This document shows positions 1 to 9,520 of a stretch of DNA of 64,000 nucleotides, in pieces (position 1 is the first letter of the stretch; the number at the start of each line of letters is the position of its first letter). Position numbers and translations under genes: made by a program. The stretch spans positions 62,001 through 126,000 of the forward strand of contig JAOSJX010000024.1 of the NCBI GenBank assembly GCA_027493875.1. Direction: 5' to 3'. Source of the stretch: Deltaproteobacteria bacterium (GTDB lineage: Bacteria; Lernaellota; Lernaellaia; JACKCT01). A model generated the notes under the pieces. The model did no database searches. It was not told where the DNA came from and saw only the letters and a list, made by a program, of their open reading frames with translations.

Positions 1-1259
1 GTTTCGAGCGCGACGGAAACGACCCCGGAAGTCGTCACGCTGAACGAAGGCGCGTACGACGGCTATTTTGAAGGCGAGATCCAAACCGACGCCGGCGCAC
101 CGGCGTCCGACGGTAAAATCCAGGTTGTCGACGGCGACACGATCACCGTCACCTACGTCGACGCGAACGACGGCGACGGCGGCATCAACGTCCCGAAAAG
201 CGACGTCGTCGAAATCGATTGCGCCCCGCCCGTCTTCGGCGGACTCACCGGCCTCACGCCGCTCGACAACGAAGTCGAATTAACGTGGGACCCCGCCACC
301 GCGCCGGAGGCGATCGTCTATAACGTCTACCGCGCGGACGCGTCCGGCGGGCAGGATTTTGACCAGCCGACCTACGCCGCGGTGGAATCGCCCTTCGTCG
401 ATCCCAACGCGCCGAGCGGCATCGAGTGGTTCTACGTCGTGCGCGCGGCGGACCCCTGGGCAACGACGACGGCAACACCGTCGAACTTTCCGGGACGCCG
501 ACCGGACCCGACCGTCTCTTCTGGGACAACTTCGATTTCGACGCATGGCGGCCGACGCTGTCCCTGCCGGATTGGACCGTCATCGACTATCGCAACGACG
601 AGATGACGTGGTCGGAGGAAAACCAGATCGGCCGGACCTCCGATTACTGGCAGGGAAAATTCGCGATCGCCGACCACGGCGCCGCCGCCGAGTTCATCAA
701 AATGGACGAACAGCTCGTCACGCCGCCCATCGACTGCTCGCGTCACGAGGACGTGAAAATCGCGTTCTCGCACACCTTCTCCAAAGGGCTGTTCGAAACC
801 GCATCCGTGGACTGGTCCTACGACGCGCAAAATTGGACGCCCGTTATTAAATATTGGGCCAGCGGCGAAGGCGAGGAGGAATTCGACGTCCCTGACGCCG
901 ATTTGCACGAGCAGGTTTTCTTCCGTTTCTATTACGCCAACGCACGCCTGACCGGCGAATACTGGGGCGTGGATAACGTCCAGGTCACCGGCGTGCCCAG
1001 CACGGCCCCGCCGATCACCACGACGACCACGACAACCACCACGCCGAGCAGCACGACGACGACGACCATCCCGGCGGATGACGATACGGGCGATGACGAT
1101 ACCGCCGACGACGACACGGTGGACGAGGATACCGGCGATGACGATTCAGCGGACGATGACGCGTCCGACGATGACAACATCGATGACGATAGCGGCGACG
1201 TCGACGAACTCCCGGCGGGAGACGATGACGATGACGACGCCGGCTGCTGCGGCTGCTAA
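1..1259 (+). CDS. Secreted multidomain protein, 5' truncated by the window (FnIII-like segment, jelly-roll/cleaved-adhesin-like domain, Thr-rich and Asp-rich linkers, C-terminal AGCCGC); apparent frameshift near 462
   Basis: Frame 1 reads VSSATETTPEVVTLNEGAYDGYFEGEIQ...YNVYRADASGG...WFYVVRAADPW, then continues in the frame of ORF 426..1259 (GNDDGNTVELSGTPTG...WGVDNVQVTGVP-TTTTTTTT-DDDTGDDD...DDDDDDAGCCGC*). The shift is at the C/G run cccctgggc. Confidence 0.7.
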
Positions 1260-1267
1260 GTAACATT

Positions 1268-1347
1268 CAGGTTACAGGCTACAGGTCACAGGTTACAGGT
1301 CACAGGCTACCACGCCGACGGCGTGGCAGGCTGCAGGCTACAGGTTA
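1268..1347. repeat. Heptanucleotide array CAGGYYA (6 + 3 copies) interrupted by a 17-bp palindrome CCACGCCGACGGCGTGG
   Basis: Direct reading: CAGGTTA CAGGCTA CAGGTCA CAGGTTA CAGGTCA CAGGCTA | CCACGCCGACGGCGTGG | CAGGCTG CAGGCTA CAGGTTA. Confidence 0.9.
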
Positions 1348-1356
1348 CCGTGGGGC

Positions 1357-1416
1357 GCGGACTCGCCGAGGTGAGTCCGCGCCAATTCGCTCCGCGGACT
1401 CACCCGGTGAGTCCGC
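1357..1416. repeat. REP-like hairpin doublet (GCGGACTC...GAGTCCGC twice)
   Basis: 1357-1364/1373-1380 GCGGACTC/GAGTCCGC and 1394-1402/1408-1416 GCGGACTCA-CCCGG-TGAGTCCGC. Confidence 0.8.
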
Positions 1417-1549
1417 CGTCGTCCAAGCCTCATGCCACACTCCCTCAAGCCTTTTTCGCACCGTGCCACGCCTCAAGCCGCAAGCCCCACGCCGTTTGAT
1501 TCGCTCCCCCTTACCGCGTTTTGACCGGACGGATCGCGACAACGGCGGA

Positions 1550-1577
1550 CGTATCTCGTATATCGTATGTCGTATGT
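1550..1577. repeat. Heptanucleotide array CGTATNT x4
   Basis: CGTATCT CGTATAT CGTATGT CGTATGT. Confidence 0.85.
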
Positions 1578-1610
1578 CGAAATAAGGCGCGCTGTGGCGC
1601 GGAATGGCCG

Positions 1611-1696
1611 CACGCCGAAGGCGTGGTTATCCGGTTATCGGTTGTTCAGTTATCCGGTTGTTCGGTTGGCCACGCCGAAGGCGTGGTTGTCCGGTT
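1611..1696. repeat. Two CACGCCGAAGGCGTGG palindromes 60 bp apart with GGTTATC/GGTTGTC-type iterations between them
   Basis: CACGCCGAAGGCGTGG at 1611-1626 and 1671-1686, each followed by TTRTCCGGTT. Confidence 0.8.
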
Positions 1697-1882
1697 GTTG
1701 CGTTTCGAGAGGCCGGCGGCGAATATTGGGTTCCGGACGCAGATGCGGTGTCGCCCTTGCCGCGACGGATTTCGCGCGCGGAAATGCGCGGCGAGAGAAA
1801 ATCCAAGAACGCACGAAAGCACTAACTTAATGCGTGTCCCGGGTTATCCCTGTTTTCCTACAGGCTCAATGCGCCGGCCCCC

Positions 1883-1938
1883 TGGCTATCGGCTACCGTC
1901 GACCGGCCACTGGCCACTGGCCACCGGCCACCGGCCAC
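1883..1938. repeat. Heptanucleotide array YGGCYAY x8
   Basis: TGGCTAT CGGCTAC CGTCGAC CGGCCAC TGGCCAC TGGCCAC CGGCCAC CGGCCAC. Confidence 0.9.
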
Positions 1939-1942
1939 AAAT

Positions 1943-3484
1943 TCAACATCCGCAGCACGACGCGTCGTCATCGTCGTCGTCATCGTCGTTGTCATTGTTC
2001 GCGTCGTCGTCAATGTCATCGTCCGAATCGTCGCCGGCGGAATCGTCATCGTCATCAACTCCGGCGCACTGTCCCACGCTGTCGAAAAAGGTCCGCCAAT
2101 GTTCGTTGCCGTCCGCGTCGTATTTGAGAACGACCACGTCTCGCCGACCTTCAACGAATGTCGAACCGGCGACGTAAACGCTCCCGTCGTCGGCGAGAGC
2201 CAACCGAGCGTCGCGTTCGTCGGCATTAGCGCTGTCGCCGCAATAGGCGCGCTGCCAAAGCACCTCACCCGCGTTTCCGTATTTGCGAACCATTAAAACG
2301 TCGCCCGCAACGCAATCTTCATCTCCGACGACATCCGACGCCGGATTGGATGCTGTGTAAACGTTCGCCGTGTTATCCACTGCCACGGTGATGGACAAGT
2401 CGTACCAGCTACCGCTTCCGGCCTGATACGAGTCGGACCACCCTTTATCGCCCGAAGCGAGGTATCGTTGGATAAAATACGCAACCGGTGTGTCAGAGGT
2501 AAGACCGGCGACAATCGCGCCGTCGTCCGGCGTCGCCCGAACAGCGATCGGATGCGCGCTTGTAGGTTCTGGGTCGGTCGTGGACCAAATGATCTCGCCG
2601 TCACCGTCAATTTTCGTAACGTTAACGGTATCGGGAAAATAATTCGGATTCGGATCTTCCCAAACCAAACTCGCAAAAATGATCGTCTCGTCTTCGCCGA
2701 TGTCCGCCGCCGCGACAAATTCCGACCCCAAGGGAACTAAGTCAAATATCCATCCATCCAATAGTTCACCGTCCGACGAAAATACCGAAATCTTGGTATT
2801 GCTGGTGGCGTAACAATCATCTGTTGGACACTCGGTCCCGACGACGTAAGCGCGATCGGAACTCCCCAGGAGAAGATCAAGGGCAAATTCGCCGACGGGA
2901 GACTCGACCCAATTTGGAAACCAGGCGTCATCGAGCGCGCCTTCTCGAAAATGAAACACATTGTATTGCCCATAAATGTCGATCATCGTCGCGTACATGA
3001 GCGCATAAACATTGTCCGTTCCTGCCGAAGTGAGAACGAGAACGTGGGCATTCGACATCACCTTTTCCGCAAGTTTCGAACCCATTGTCGAATAGTAAAT
3101 CGCTATGGAGTGGACGAGCCCATCCTCGTCGCCCACGTCGGTATTGTCGCCGGCGAGATAGAAACCCTTCGGTGTCGTCGCAACGTGTTTTGGCGTCACA
3201 TCGACGCTATAGTCGCGCCAGATCTCTGCGCCATCGCCATCGAAAGTCGCGATATAACCCGGGGCGCCGAGGCGATCCGTCGGAAAATGGGAGACGCCGG
3301 TAATGACGATTCCGCCTTCGCCAACGATTCCGAGATCCGCAATGGTATCGGTGCAACCATCACCCGCTTCCATTCCGGTTGAGGCTCTAGCGTTCGCCGA
3401 CGCCACGCACAGGATACCAGCCAAGGCCGCCGCGACCATCGCCGGCAACCGGCAAGCCGCGTCACCAAGTGATTCCGAAGCCAT
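1943..3484 (-). CDS. Secreted beta-propeller-like protein with Asp-rich linker and C-terminal ASCCGC
   Basis: Start at MASESLGDAACRLPAMVAAALAGILCVASANARA (Sec signal); repeats such as WSTTDPEPTSAHPIAVRATPDDGAIVAG; ends GDDSDDDIDDDANNDNDDDDDDDDASCCGC*. Confidence 0.75.
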   Translation of the reverse strand: MASESLGDAACRLPAMVAAALAGILCVASANARASTGMEAGDGCTDTIADLGIVGEGGIVITGVSHFPTDRLGAPGYIATFDGDGAEIWRDYSVDVTPKHVATTPKGFYLAGDNTDVGDEDGLVHSIAIYYSTMGSKLAEKVMSNAHVLVLTSAGTDNVYALMYATMIDIYGQYNVFHFREGALDDAWFPNWVESPVGEFALDLLLGSSDRAYVVGTECPTDDCYATSNTKISVFSSDGELLDGWIFDLVPLGSEFVAAADIGEDETIIFASLVWEDPNPNYFPDTVNVTKIDGDGEIIWSTTDPEPTSAHPIAVRATPDDGAIVAGLTSDTPVAYFIQRYLASGDKGWSDSYQAGSGSWYDLSITVAVDNTANVYTASNPASDVVGDEDCVAGDVLMVRKYGNAGEVLWQRAYCGDSANADERDARLALADDGSVYVAGSTFVEGRRDVVVLKYDADGNEHWRTFFDSVGQCAGVDDDDDSAGDDSDDDIDDDANNDNDDDDDDDDASCCGC

Positions 3485-5196
3485 CGATCGACCCTGCTTC
3501 CCACACGATATTGCCTGTGTGGCCGGCTTGCACGACCAAGTACGTTTTGACATTGACGCGACCATTACTTTGATTGCCGCCGATCGCCGCGAAACGGTTG
3601 ATCGACGCGAGCGGGTCAAACGCTGACGGAAGGTCACTCGCGTCTACCCAAGAGACAAAAATCGTACTGTGACCTCCATTGCCGATTCGAACATACGCGC
3701 CGGGCCTTATCAAATCTCCTAGCGCCGCGTAATCGATGTCCGAAGGAAGAGGTCGTTGGGCGGGATCAAGCCATGCGCGACCGGTCACCGTCAGACGCGT
3801 CGGTCCGATCCACCGATTGAGGCGTACAAAAAAAGCCGGCCATTTCCCACGTGTCGAGATTGTCACCTATTCCGTCCTGTTGGACATGGGGCGTGCTCAA
3901 ATTCGACCCGTTGCGGATCGCCCACGACGCGAATTCCGAACACCAATTGAGAGGGGTTGCTTTCCAGTAGGTGATATTGCCGCGCGGCGTCGTATCCGTC
4001 AGCCACTTCGCCGGATATTTCGAACTCCACAATTGGCCGTAGTCCCGCGACGCTTGATTGATGATCTCGGGTATCGGCTCCGTCGGTGCGTACTTTCCCC
4101 ACGCCTGATACCAACACCACAGCTTCTTTCGATCCGCTAAGGACAAGGGTTTTACGGATGTTGCGCGGCGGCCAAGGTGAAACGTCGTTTTCAGGATGTC
4201 CATTTTGTTGAGCACCACGTGCGCGCCGTGGACGACCATCTCGCTGTCACCGAGCGGCTCGATGACGATATCGTCCAGCACATCCGCGTTGCCGCCGCAA
4301 CGTTCGAATTCCGGCGACTCAATCTGAACAAGGAGGGCGCTGCGATGAAGTTGGCCGGAATAATCGGGATCGAGAAGGTCGGCCATTTGCTCCATGAGAA
4401 ACGAGAGGATTTTTCCCAACGGGTGGTCGTAGTTGAAAAAGTCGGTCACCGGAATTCGTCTCGCGATGGAGACGGTGTAGGGCTGTCGTCCGGCGTCGGC
4501 GAGCGCGAATCGGTGGATCGGTCTGCATGCCGCGTTGCCGCCGAAAACGATGCGGGCGTTCTGGAGCGGCCGATCGGTCTTGAGATCCAGCGTCACCGAC
4601 GTATCGTCCGTAAAGCCGTAGTACCAGGGCGGACTGGTACGGCTGATACCGGTCGCCGTCGCGGCGGACATTTCACACCGCACGGATTCGAAACCGGCTA
4701 TCGCTTTCTCGTAGCGCGCATGAGCAACACTTCGCTCCGTCTGAAAACGCGGACGGAGATACGCCGCGCGCAGCATCTCCTCGCCGGACGCATCGATGTC
4801 GAGGTCTCTTGCCGCGTTCGCCGCGAACGATCCCCCAATGCTCGGATCGGCGTCCATTAACCTGGCGATGCGTGTCAACAACGCATTTCGGTCGCTGAGA
4901 ACCGACGACAATCCATCGGGAGGCGTAGGAATATTTATTAAAAAAGATACTCGGGGTGGGGACGATTTGTCCCTGTCGAATCTATTCCCATCGCATGGGG
5001 ATTTTTGAGAGCGTCGGCTAACGACGCGTCGAACCCCTCGAACGGAAGCCGCGCCGAACGGTCCCCTCGGAATGGCTGATTGTCTTAAAAACACCGGCGT
5101 CGGCGTATCGTCCAGGTCCTTGATGTTGACGGGACGCGGCTTGTCGTCGAGGTCCTTCAGATAGACCGGACGCGGTTTGTCGTCGGGAATAACCAC
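3462..5196 (-). CDS. Hypothetical protein with CHAP/NlpC-like WCSEFASWAI motif and N-terminal tandem DDKPRPV repeats; apparent frameshift near 3826
   Basis: ORF 3766..5196 (WCSEFASWAIRNG...WEMAGFF) continues in ORF 3462..3866 (WPAFFVRLNRWIG...GNGGHSTIFVSWVD) across an A7 run. Confidence 0.55.
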
Positions 5197-5208
5197 GCTT
5201 GCATCCAG

Positions 5209-6220
5209 CTATTTCACCGTCGAGGAGCCGCCGCTGACGATCACCTGCTTATCCGCCGCGATCGTGTCCTTGCCGTCCAGCAGGTCCTTGTCCGCGAAGG
5301 AGAGGTTTTCGATGCCCGTGGCCACGGAGCCCGACTCCACCGCCAACCCGTAGTACTGGTCCGACTTGTACGCCGTTTCGTTCAGGATCTTCACGTGCGC
5401 GATGTCCGTGTCGTCGTCGACGAAAATCGCGTCCCGGATATCCATCGTGCTGTTCATGCGGATGAGGATACCATAGTACTTCAGGATCGGCGTCGCCGTT
5501 TTGATCGTCGTGACGTATTTCGTGGGATCGTCCTCCCACGCCTCGAAGCTCACCAGCGCGTTCTGCCAGCCCAAAACGCCGATCCGCAGGTTATCCTCGA
5601 TGAAATTCTCGCCGATTACCTTCAGGTTCGCGAATTCGATCCCCGCCGCGCCGATCCGGCAATCGTGCGCATAGACGTTGTAAAGCTCCAGCGTCGAGTA
5701 TTTCGCCGCCAGGAAGCCGACAATGCCTTCCTCCGCGGCGCAGTAGTGCATGCGGACTTCGCTGTACTCCGTCACCTCCACCGCCGCCCGGCCCGTGCTC
5801 GCGTTCGTACTCATAAACGCTATGCCCAGAAACACCACGTTTTTTGGCTTTTTCCACATCAAACGGCGGGACGGTGACGGGCTTGTCCGCCTTGGGATTC
5901 CAGTCCCCCGCGCCGTCCGAGGCATTGTAGGGGTCCGCGTCGCCGGACTCGTAGTTGGTCTGATTCCAGACTTCCGTCTGGAACGTCAGGGAACTGCCGC
6001 CGGCCACGAAATTCAAACCCTCGATTTCGATGTAGCCGGAGGTTTCCGTATAAGTCTGCGGCGCGGCCAAGGTTCCCGCGAGATGAATCGTGATGTGCTC
6101 GTCGACCGGATCGGGAAGGATCGCGAGCACCGCCGAAATATGCTCCTTCGCCGTCCCGGACGATAGCCCGTCGTTCCCGTCATCCCCGCTGAGCGCGTTA
6201 ACGTAATAGTCGCTCGCCAT
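5209..6220 (-). CDS. Right-handed parallel beta-helix-like surface or tail-fibre-like protein; apparent frameshift near 5845
   Basis: MASDYYVNALSGDDGNDGLSSGTAKEHISAVLAIL... continues as KNVVFLGIAFMSTNASTGRAAVEVTEYSEVRMHYC... across a T6 run. Confidence 0.5.
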
Positions 6221-6410
6221 AATCGCCTCCCTTTCCCGCTTGGGCGGGTTGATCGTTCGTTCCCGTCACATGAATGACCACCGTTTCCCGCAACGGATCC
6301 GGCAGAAGCTCTAAAATCCCGGTGATTGTTTTCCTCGCCGTTTCCGGCGTTGCGCCGTCCGCGCAATCGTCTCCCTCAAGCGCATTGACATACAGGTCAA
6401 TTGCCATCAT
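6198..6410 (-). pseudogene. Truncated paralogue of the adjacent beta-helix protein
   Basis: MMAIDLYVNALEGDDCADGATPETARKTITGILELLPDPLRETVVIHVTG aligns with MASDYYVNALSGDDGNDGLSSGTAKEHISAVLAILPDPVDEHITIHLAG, then stops. Confidence 0.55.
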
Positions 6411-6425
6411 AACACCACCTGGTGA

Positions 6426-6894
6426 TTACTTGCTTTCGCTATCCGCTCCCGGACTCCCGTTACCCCGGGAACCGGATTTAATTGCATACTGGACAGTATG
6501 CGCTAACCCCCCCCGAGACCGCATATTTATCGAGCCAGCGGCGCGCGCCGCGTACGGCTTGCGTCGTGTTTGTGCCCGAATCGCCGATGTTGAGAACGGC
6601 GTAAAATCCCGGTCGGCGCTCATCAAGGAGTTCTTGAAGCTGTTCCGGATAACCGCGGCCGCGCGGCGCGCCGACGCCCTGCGTATGGCTGTCGCCCGCG
6701 CACAAAATAATGTTCCGCGCCTCTGGCCGGGCTTTTGGAAAGGCTCGGCGCCAATCGTCGTAAAGGCCGTACAGGCCCGAGGCGGCTTCAAACGCCGCGG
6801 CCAGCACGGCCAATCCGAGAATCGACGCTACGACGGCGAACGCAAGCCGCTTCCCGACCGGCAACCGAATCGGTGGGCCGACGTGCGCCGGCAA
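6426..6894 (-). pseudogene. Truncated SGNH/GDSL-type hydrolase (N-terminal TM plus block I only)
   Basis: RNIILCAGDSHTQGVGAPRGRGYPEQLQELLDE...NIGDSGTNTTQAVRGARRWLDKYAVSGG; no block V (DxxH). A C8 run and palindrome follow. Confidence 0.55.
6484..6501. repeat. 18-bp palindrome GCATACTGGACAGTATGC at the SGNH truncation point
   Basis: GCATACTG-GA-CAGTATGC, perfect 8-2-8. Confidence 0.8.
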
Positions 6895-6936
6895 GCAGCC
6901 TTGCCCCCGCGCTTTGTCTCTTTCCGTCTCTCGTCC

Positions 6937-9093
6937 TTAACCGTCCGATTCCCAGAACCGCCGCCACGGTTTTTCGAAATCCAGCTTCAACGTCATGCCG
7001 TCGAAGGCGATGACGTACGGATTCGTGTCCCACGCCTGCTGCGCGTAGGCGTTGTCGAAGCGCGGATACGGCCCCTGATCCACCGCGTCGCCGCCGACGA
7101 CGAGCGGCCCCGTCCATCCGTATTCGACAAGCCCGACCGACGGCGAATCGTAGGAAACGTCCAAACCGTCGACGCTCAACGACGCCGCGAGAAGGCCGTC
7201 GATGAAATCCTGAAACGTTCCGTCGTCCGAAGCGCGGCCGAGTTCCAGAATCCAGACGTTGGACGGATTATCCGCGATGAGCTCGTAACCGTCCGCCGGC
7301 GGATCGGCCCAGGCCGGCTCCACGTCGGAATACAAAGCCAGATACGCGTCACCCAACCGGCCGAAGGTCCAATGCGTTTCTTCGTGCGTTTCGTCGAACG
7401 CCGCTTTCGGAAAATAGGCGTGCGTGTAGTCTTTGAAGAGAAGGTCGTCGAGCAAGGGAATGGACGGCTTCAAATAAATGGCGACGAGCACGTTGCGGTA
7501 CTGCCCGGCCCGCGGCGTCCACCCGCCGTTCCAATCGGTGGCGAGGTAGTCGCCCGGCATGCCGCCCGGGTACGTCGTGAACACCACGGCGTCGCCGTCC
7601 AGAATCGCCGTCCACATGTGCTGCTGTCCCGCCCACATGCCGGGCTTGTAATCCTGCACGGACGAGAGCTGATAATCCGCCGTTCGATACGTATAGAGGT
7701 TCGCCTCCTCGGTCGCCGGTCCGCGCGACATGGGATCGAGCGCTTTCAACGTTTCCTCGACAAACGCGGTGCCGATGAGCGGACGGAGGATCTCCAGCGC
7801 GCCCCAGTAGCCGTCCCAGAGGTTGTAGTCCTCCATCACCTGCAACGCGCCGGGCATCACCTGCCACGCCGCGTAAGCGGACGCCGACCACCAGAACATG
7901 ACGTCCTCGAAATCGGTGTAACCGATGCCGTACGACGGCCCGTCGTCGATCCAAAAGCCGTCGCGCTGCCGGCTCTCGATCGGATCGGCGTCGTCGTTGG
8001 CGATCGCTTCCAAAACGGCCGGCGGCGCGTACGAGCTCGTGCACAAACCCACGCCGGTGAAATGTCCCGACGACGTGTACGCCCCCTGGCCGAAGAGAAT
8101 CCATTCGATCGTCCGCGTCGATTCGCCTTGGCGGCCCATCACGCTGCCCGGATAGGTGCGCCCGTGCGCCGTGGCGAAATAGCCCTTAAACGAATTGACG
8201 GCCATATCGAACGCGAACAAGTCCAGGGCCATCTCGGCCTTTTCGCGAATCTCCTCGTCCTCCGCGAAATCCACGAGATTCAAAAGCGCCGGCATGTCCT
8301 CGTTGTAATAGACGTTGGAATGAAATTCCGTGAACCCGAAACGCGCGCGCATTTCAAACCACGCGTGCAGGCGGGGAATCGCCTTGTCGATATGGTCCTG
8401 CCCCGTCAGCCCGTCGTTCGTAAACGTCTCGCCGCGGAAATACTGGCCCGCGAGCAGTTCGAGCGAAAGAAAAAGAATCTGATGGTTCTCGGACCAGAAA
8501 ATCATGTGGTCCGATCCGCCCTCGTCCGGCCAGTACTTGAAGTCGAGAAGCGTCTCCTCGATGTCGGCCTTCAAATCGTCCGTCAGATAGGCGCTGTCCT
8601 GTCCCAGATACAAAAGACGCATGATCGACGTCATCCCGAAATCCGCGGTGTCCTCGCGGTTGTCCGCCTTGGTGAGGTTGGCCTGGATCGGGTCTTCGTA
8701 AATTTCCCCGCCTACCGCCACGCGGCAAACCTGGCCGTGCGTCCCGCCGGAGCCGGGGCCCTGGTTGTCGAAGCAGTATTGGAGATATTCCTCGCACCGA
8801 TCGACGTAGCCCGGCGTCGCGGCGATCGGATCGCCCGGGTCGGTATCGTCATCGTCGGCGGCGTCGTCATCCCCGGTATCGTCGTCCGACGAATCGTCGT
8901 CCACGTCGTCGTCCGCCGCCGTGTCGTCGTCGGCGTCGTCATCGAGATCGTCGTCGCCGGCGCTGTCGTCGTCCGGTTCGGTGTCGCCGCCCGACGAATC
9001 GTCATCGTCGTCATCGCACCCGCAGGCGACGAGCGATCCCAACAAGTTAAAAAAACAGATAACGGTGAGAAGAAATATGGGAACAAGCCGCAT
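6937..9093 (-). CDS. Large lipoprotein: lipobox Cys, Asp-rich linker, then an alpha/alpha-barrel-like domain
   Basis: MRLVPIFLLTVICFFNLLGSLVACGCDDDDDDSSGGDTEPDDD..., followed by an ~600-aa Trp/Tyr-rich domain. Confidence 0.7.
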   Translation of the reverse strand: MRLVPIFLLTVICFFNLLGSLVACGCDDDDDDSSGGDTEPDDDSAGDDDLDDDADDDTAADDDVDDDSSDDDTGDDDAADDDDTDPGDPIAATPGYVDRCEEYLQYCFDNQGPGSGGTHGQVCRVAVGGEIYEDPIQANLTKADNREDTADFGMTSIMRLLYLGQDSAYLTDDLKADIEETLLDFKYWPDEGGSDHMIFWSENHQILFLSLELLAGQYFRGETFTNDGLTGQDHIDKAIPRLHAWFEMRARFGFTEFHSNVYYNEDMPALLNLVDFAEDEEIREKAEMALDLFAFDMAVNSFKGYFATAHGRTYPGSVMGRQGESTRTIEWILFGQGAYTSSGHFTGVGLCTSSYAPPAVLEAIANDDADPIESRQRDGFWIDDGPSYGIGYTDFEDVMFWWSASAYAAWQVMPGALQVMEDYNLWDGYWGALEILRPLIGTAFVEETLKALDPMSRGPATEEANLYTYRTADYQLSSVQDYKPGMWAGQQHMWTAILDGDAVVFTTYPGGMPGDYLATDWNGGWTPRAGQYRNVLVAIYLKPSIPLLDDLLFKDYTHAYFPKAAFDETHEETHWTFGRLGDAYLALYSDVEPAWADPPADGYELIADNPSNVWILELGRASDDGTFQDFIDGLLAASLSVDGLDVSYDSPSVGLVEYGWTGPLVVGGDAVDQGPYPRFDNAYAQQAWDTNPYVIAFDGMTLKLDFEKPWRRFWESDG

Positions 9094-9109
9094 GCTGATT
9101 TTACCATTC

Positions 9110-9454
9110 TTAAGCGAGTGTTTCGGGATGACCGGCATAGAGAACTCTTCCATCCCGTGCGACGCGGTGGGCTAACGAGGCTTTGACGGTAAGAAAACGG
9201 TCGAACTGCGCGCGGGTTTGAACGACGATATCCATCGGAACCATGATGCCGGCTTTCCTCGCATACGCGCGTTGCGCGCGGGCCGTCGCCGTTTCCTCGC
9301 TGTCGGAGACGATGACCAGTATGTCCAGGTCGCTGTCGCCGCCCGGCGATCCCCACGCATGGGAACCGAAAAGGTAAATCGTTTCCGGATGAAATTCCTC
9401 CCGCAACCGTTCCACGATTTCCTTGAGCGCTTTTTCTTTTTCGGATCGGTTCAT
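9110..9454 (-). CDS. Minimal nucleotidyltransferase (MNT) domain protein
   Basis: IYLFGSHAWGSPGGDSDLDILVIVSD matches the GS-x10-DxD signature. Confidence 0.8.
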   Translation of the reverse strand: MNRSEKEKALKEIVERLREEFHPETIYLFGSHAWGSPGGDSDLDILVIVSDSEETATARAQRAYARKAGIMVPMDIVVQTRAQFDRFLTVKASLAHRVARDGRVLYAGHPETLA

Positions 9455-9520
9455 CGTTTAAATATAGCCTGCCGGACATAAAAGAAAAACAGCGCGCCTG
9501 GACCCGCCGCGGGGAATCTG

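Noticed and set aside
932-1180. Poly-Ser/Val ORFs opposite Asp-rich linkers (here and at 8921, 14692, 26658, 42192, 45702, 58599)
   Set aside because: Complement/frame artefacts of GAC/GAT repeats.
1268-1347. Possible CRISPR array
   Set aside because: 7-bp units without spacers; no cas genes in the window.
1521-2177. ORFs across the repeat-rich intergenic region
   Set aside because: Translate heptad arrays and palindromes; no coding features.
8860-9015. Asp-codon tracts as trinucleotide satellites or replication elements
   Set aside because: They are in frame within exported proteins, so coding explains them. No DnaA boxes or iteron structure seen.
6274-9186. 970-aa ORF on the + strand
   Set aside because: Arg-rich shadow ORF antisense to the lipoprotein 6937-9093; high-GC codon bias leaves the antisense frame open and there is no recognisable domain.
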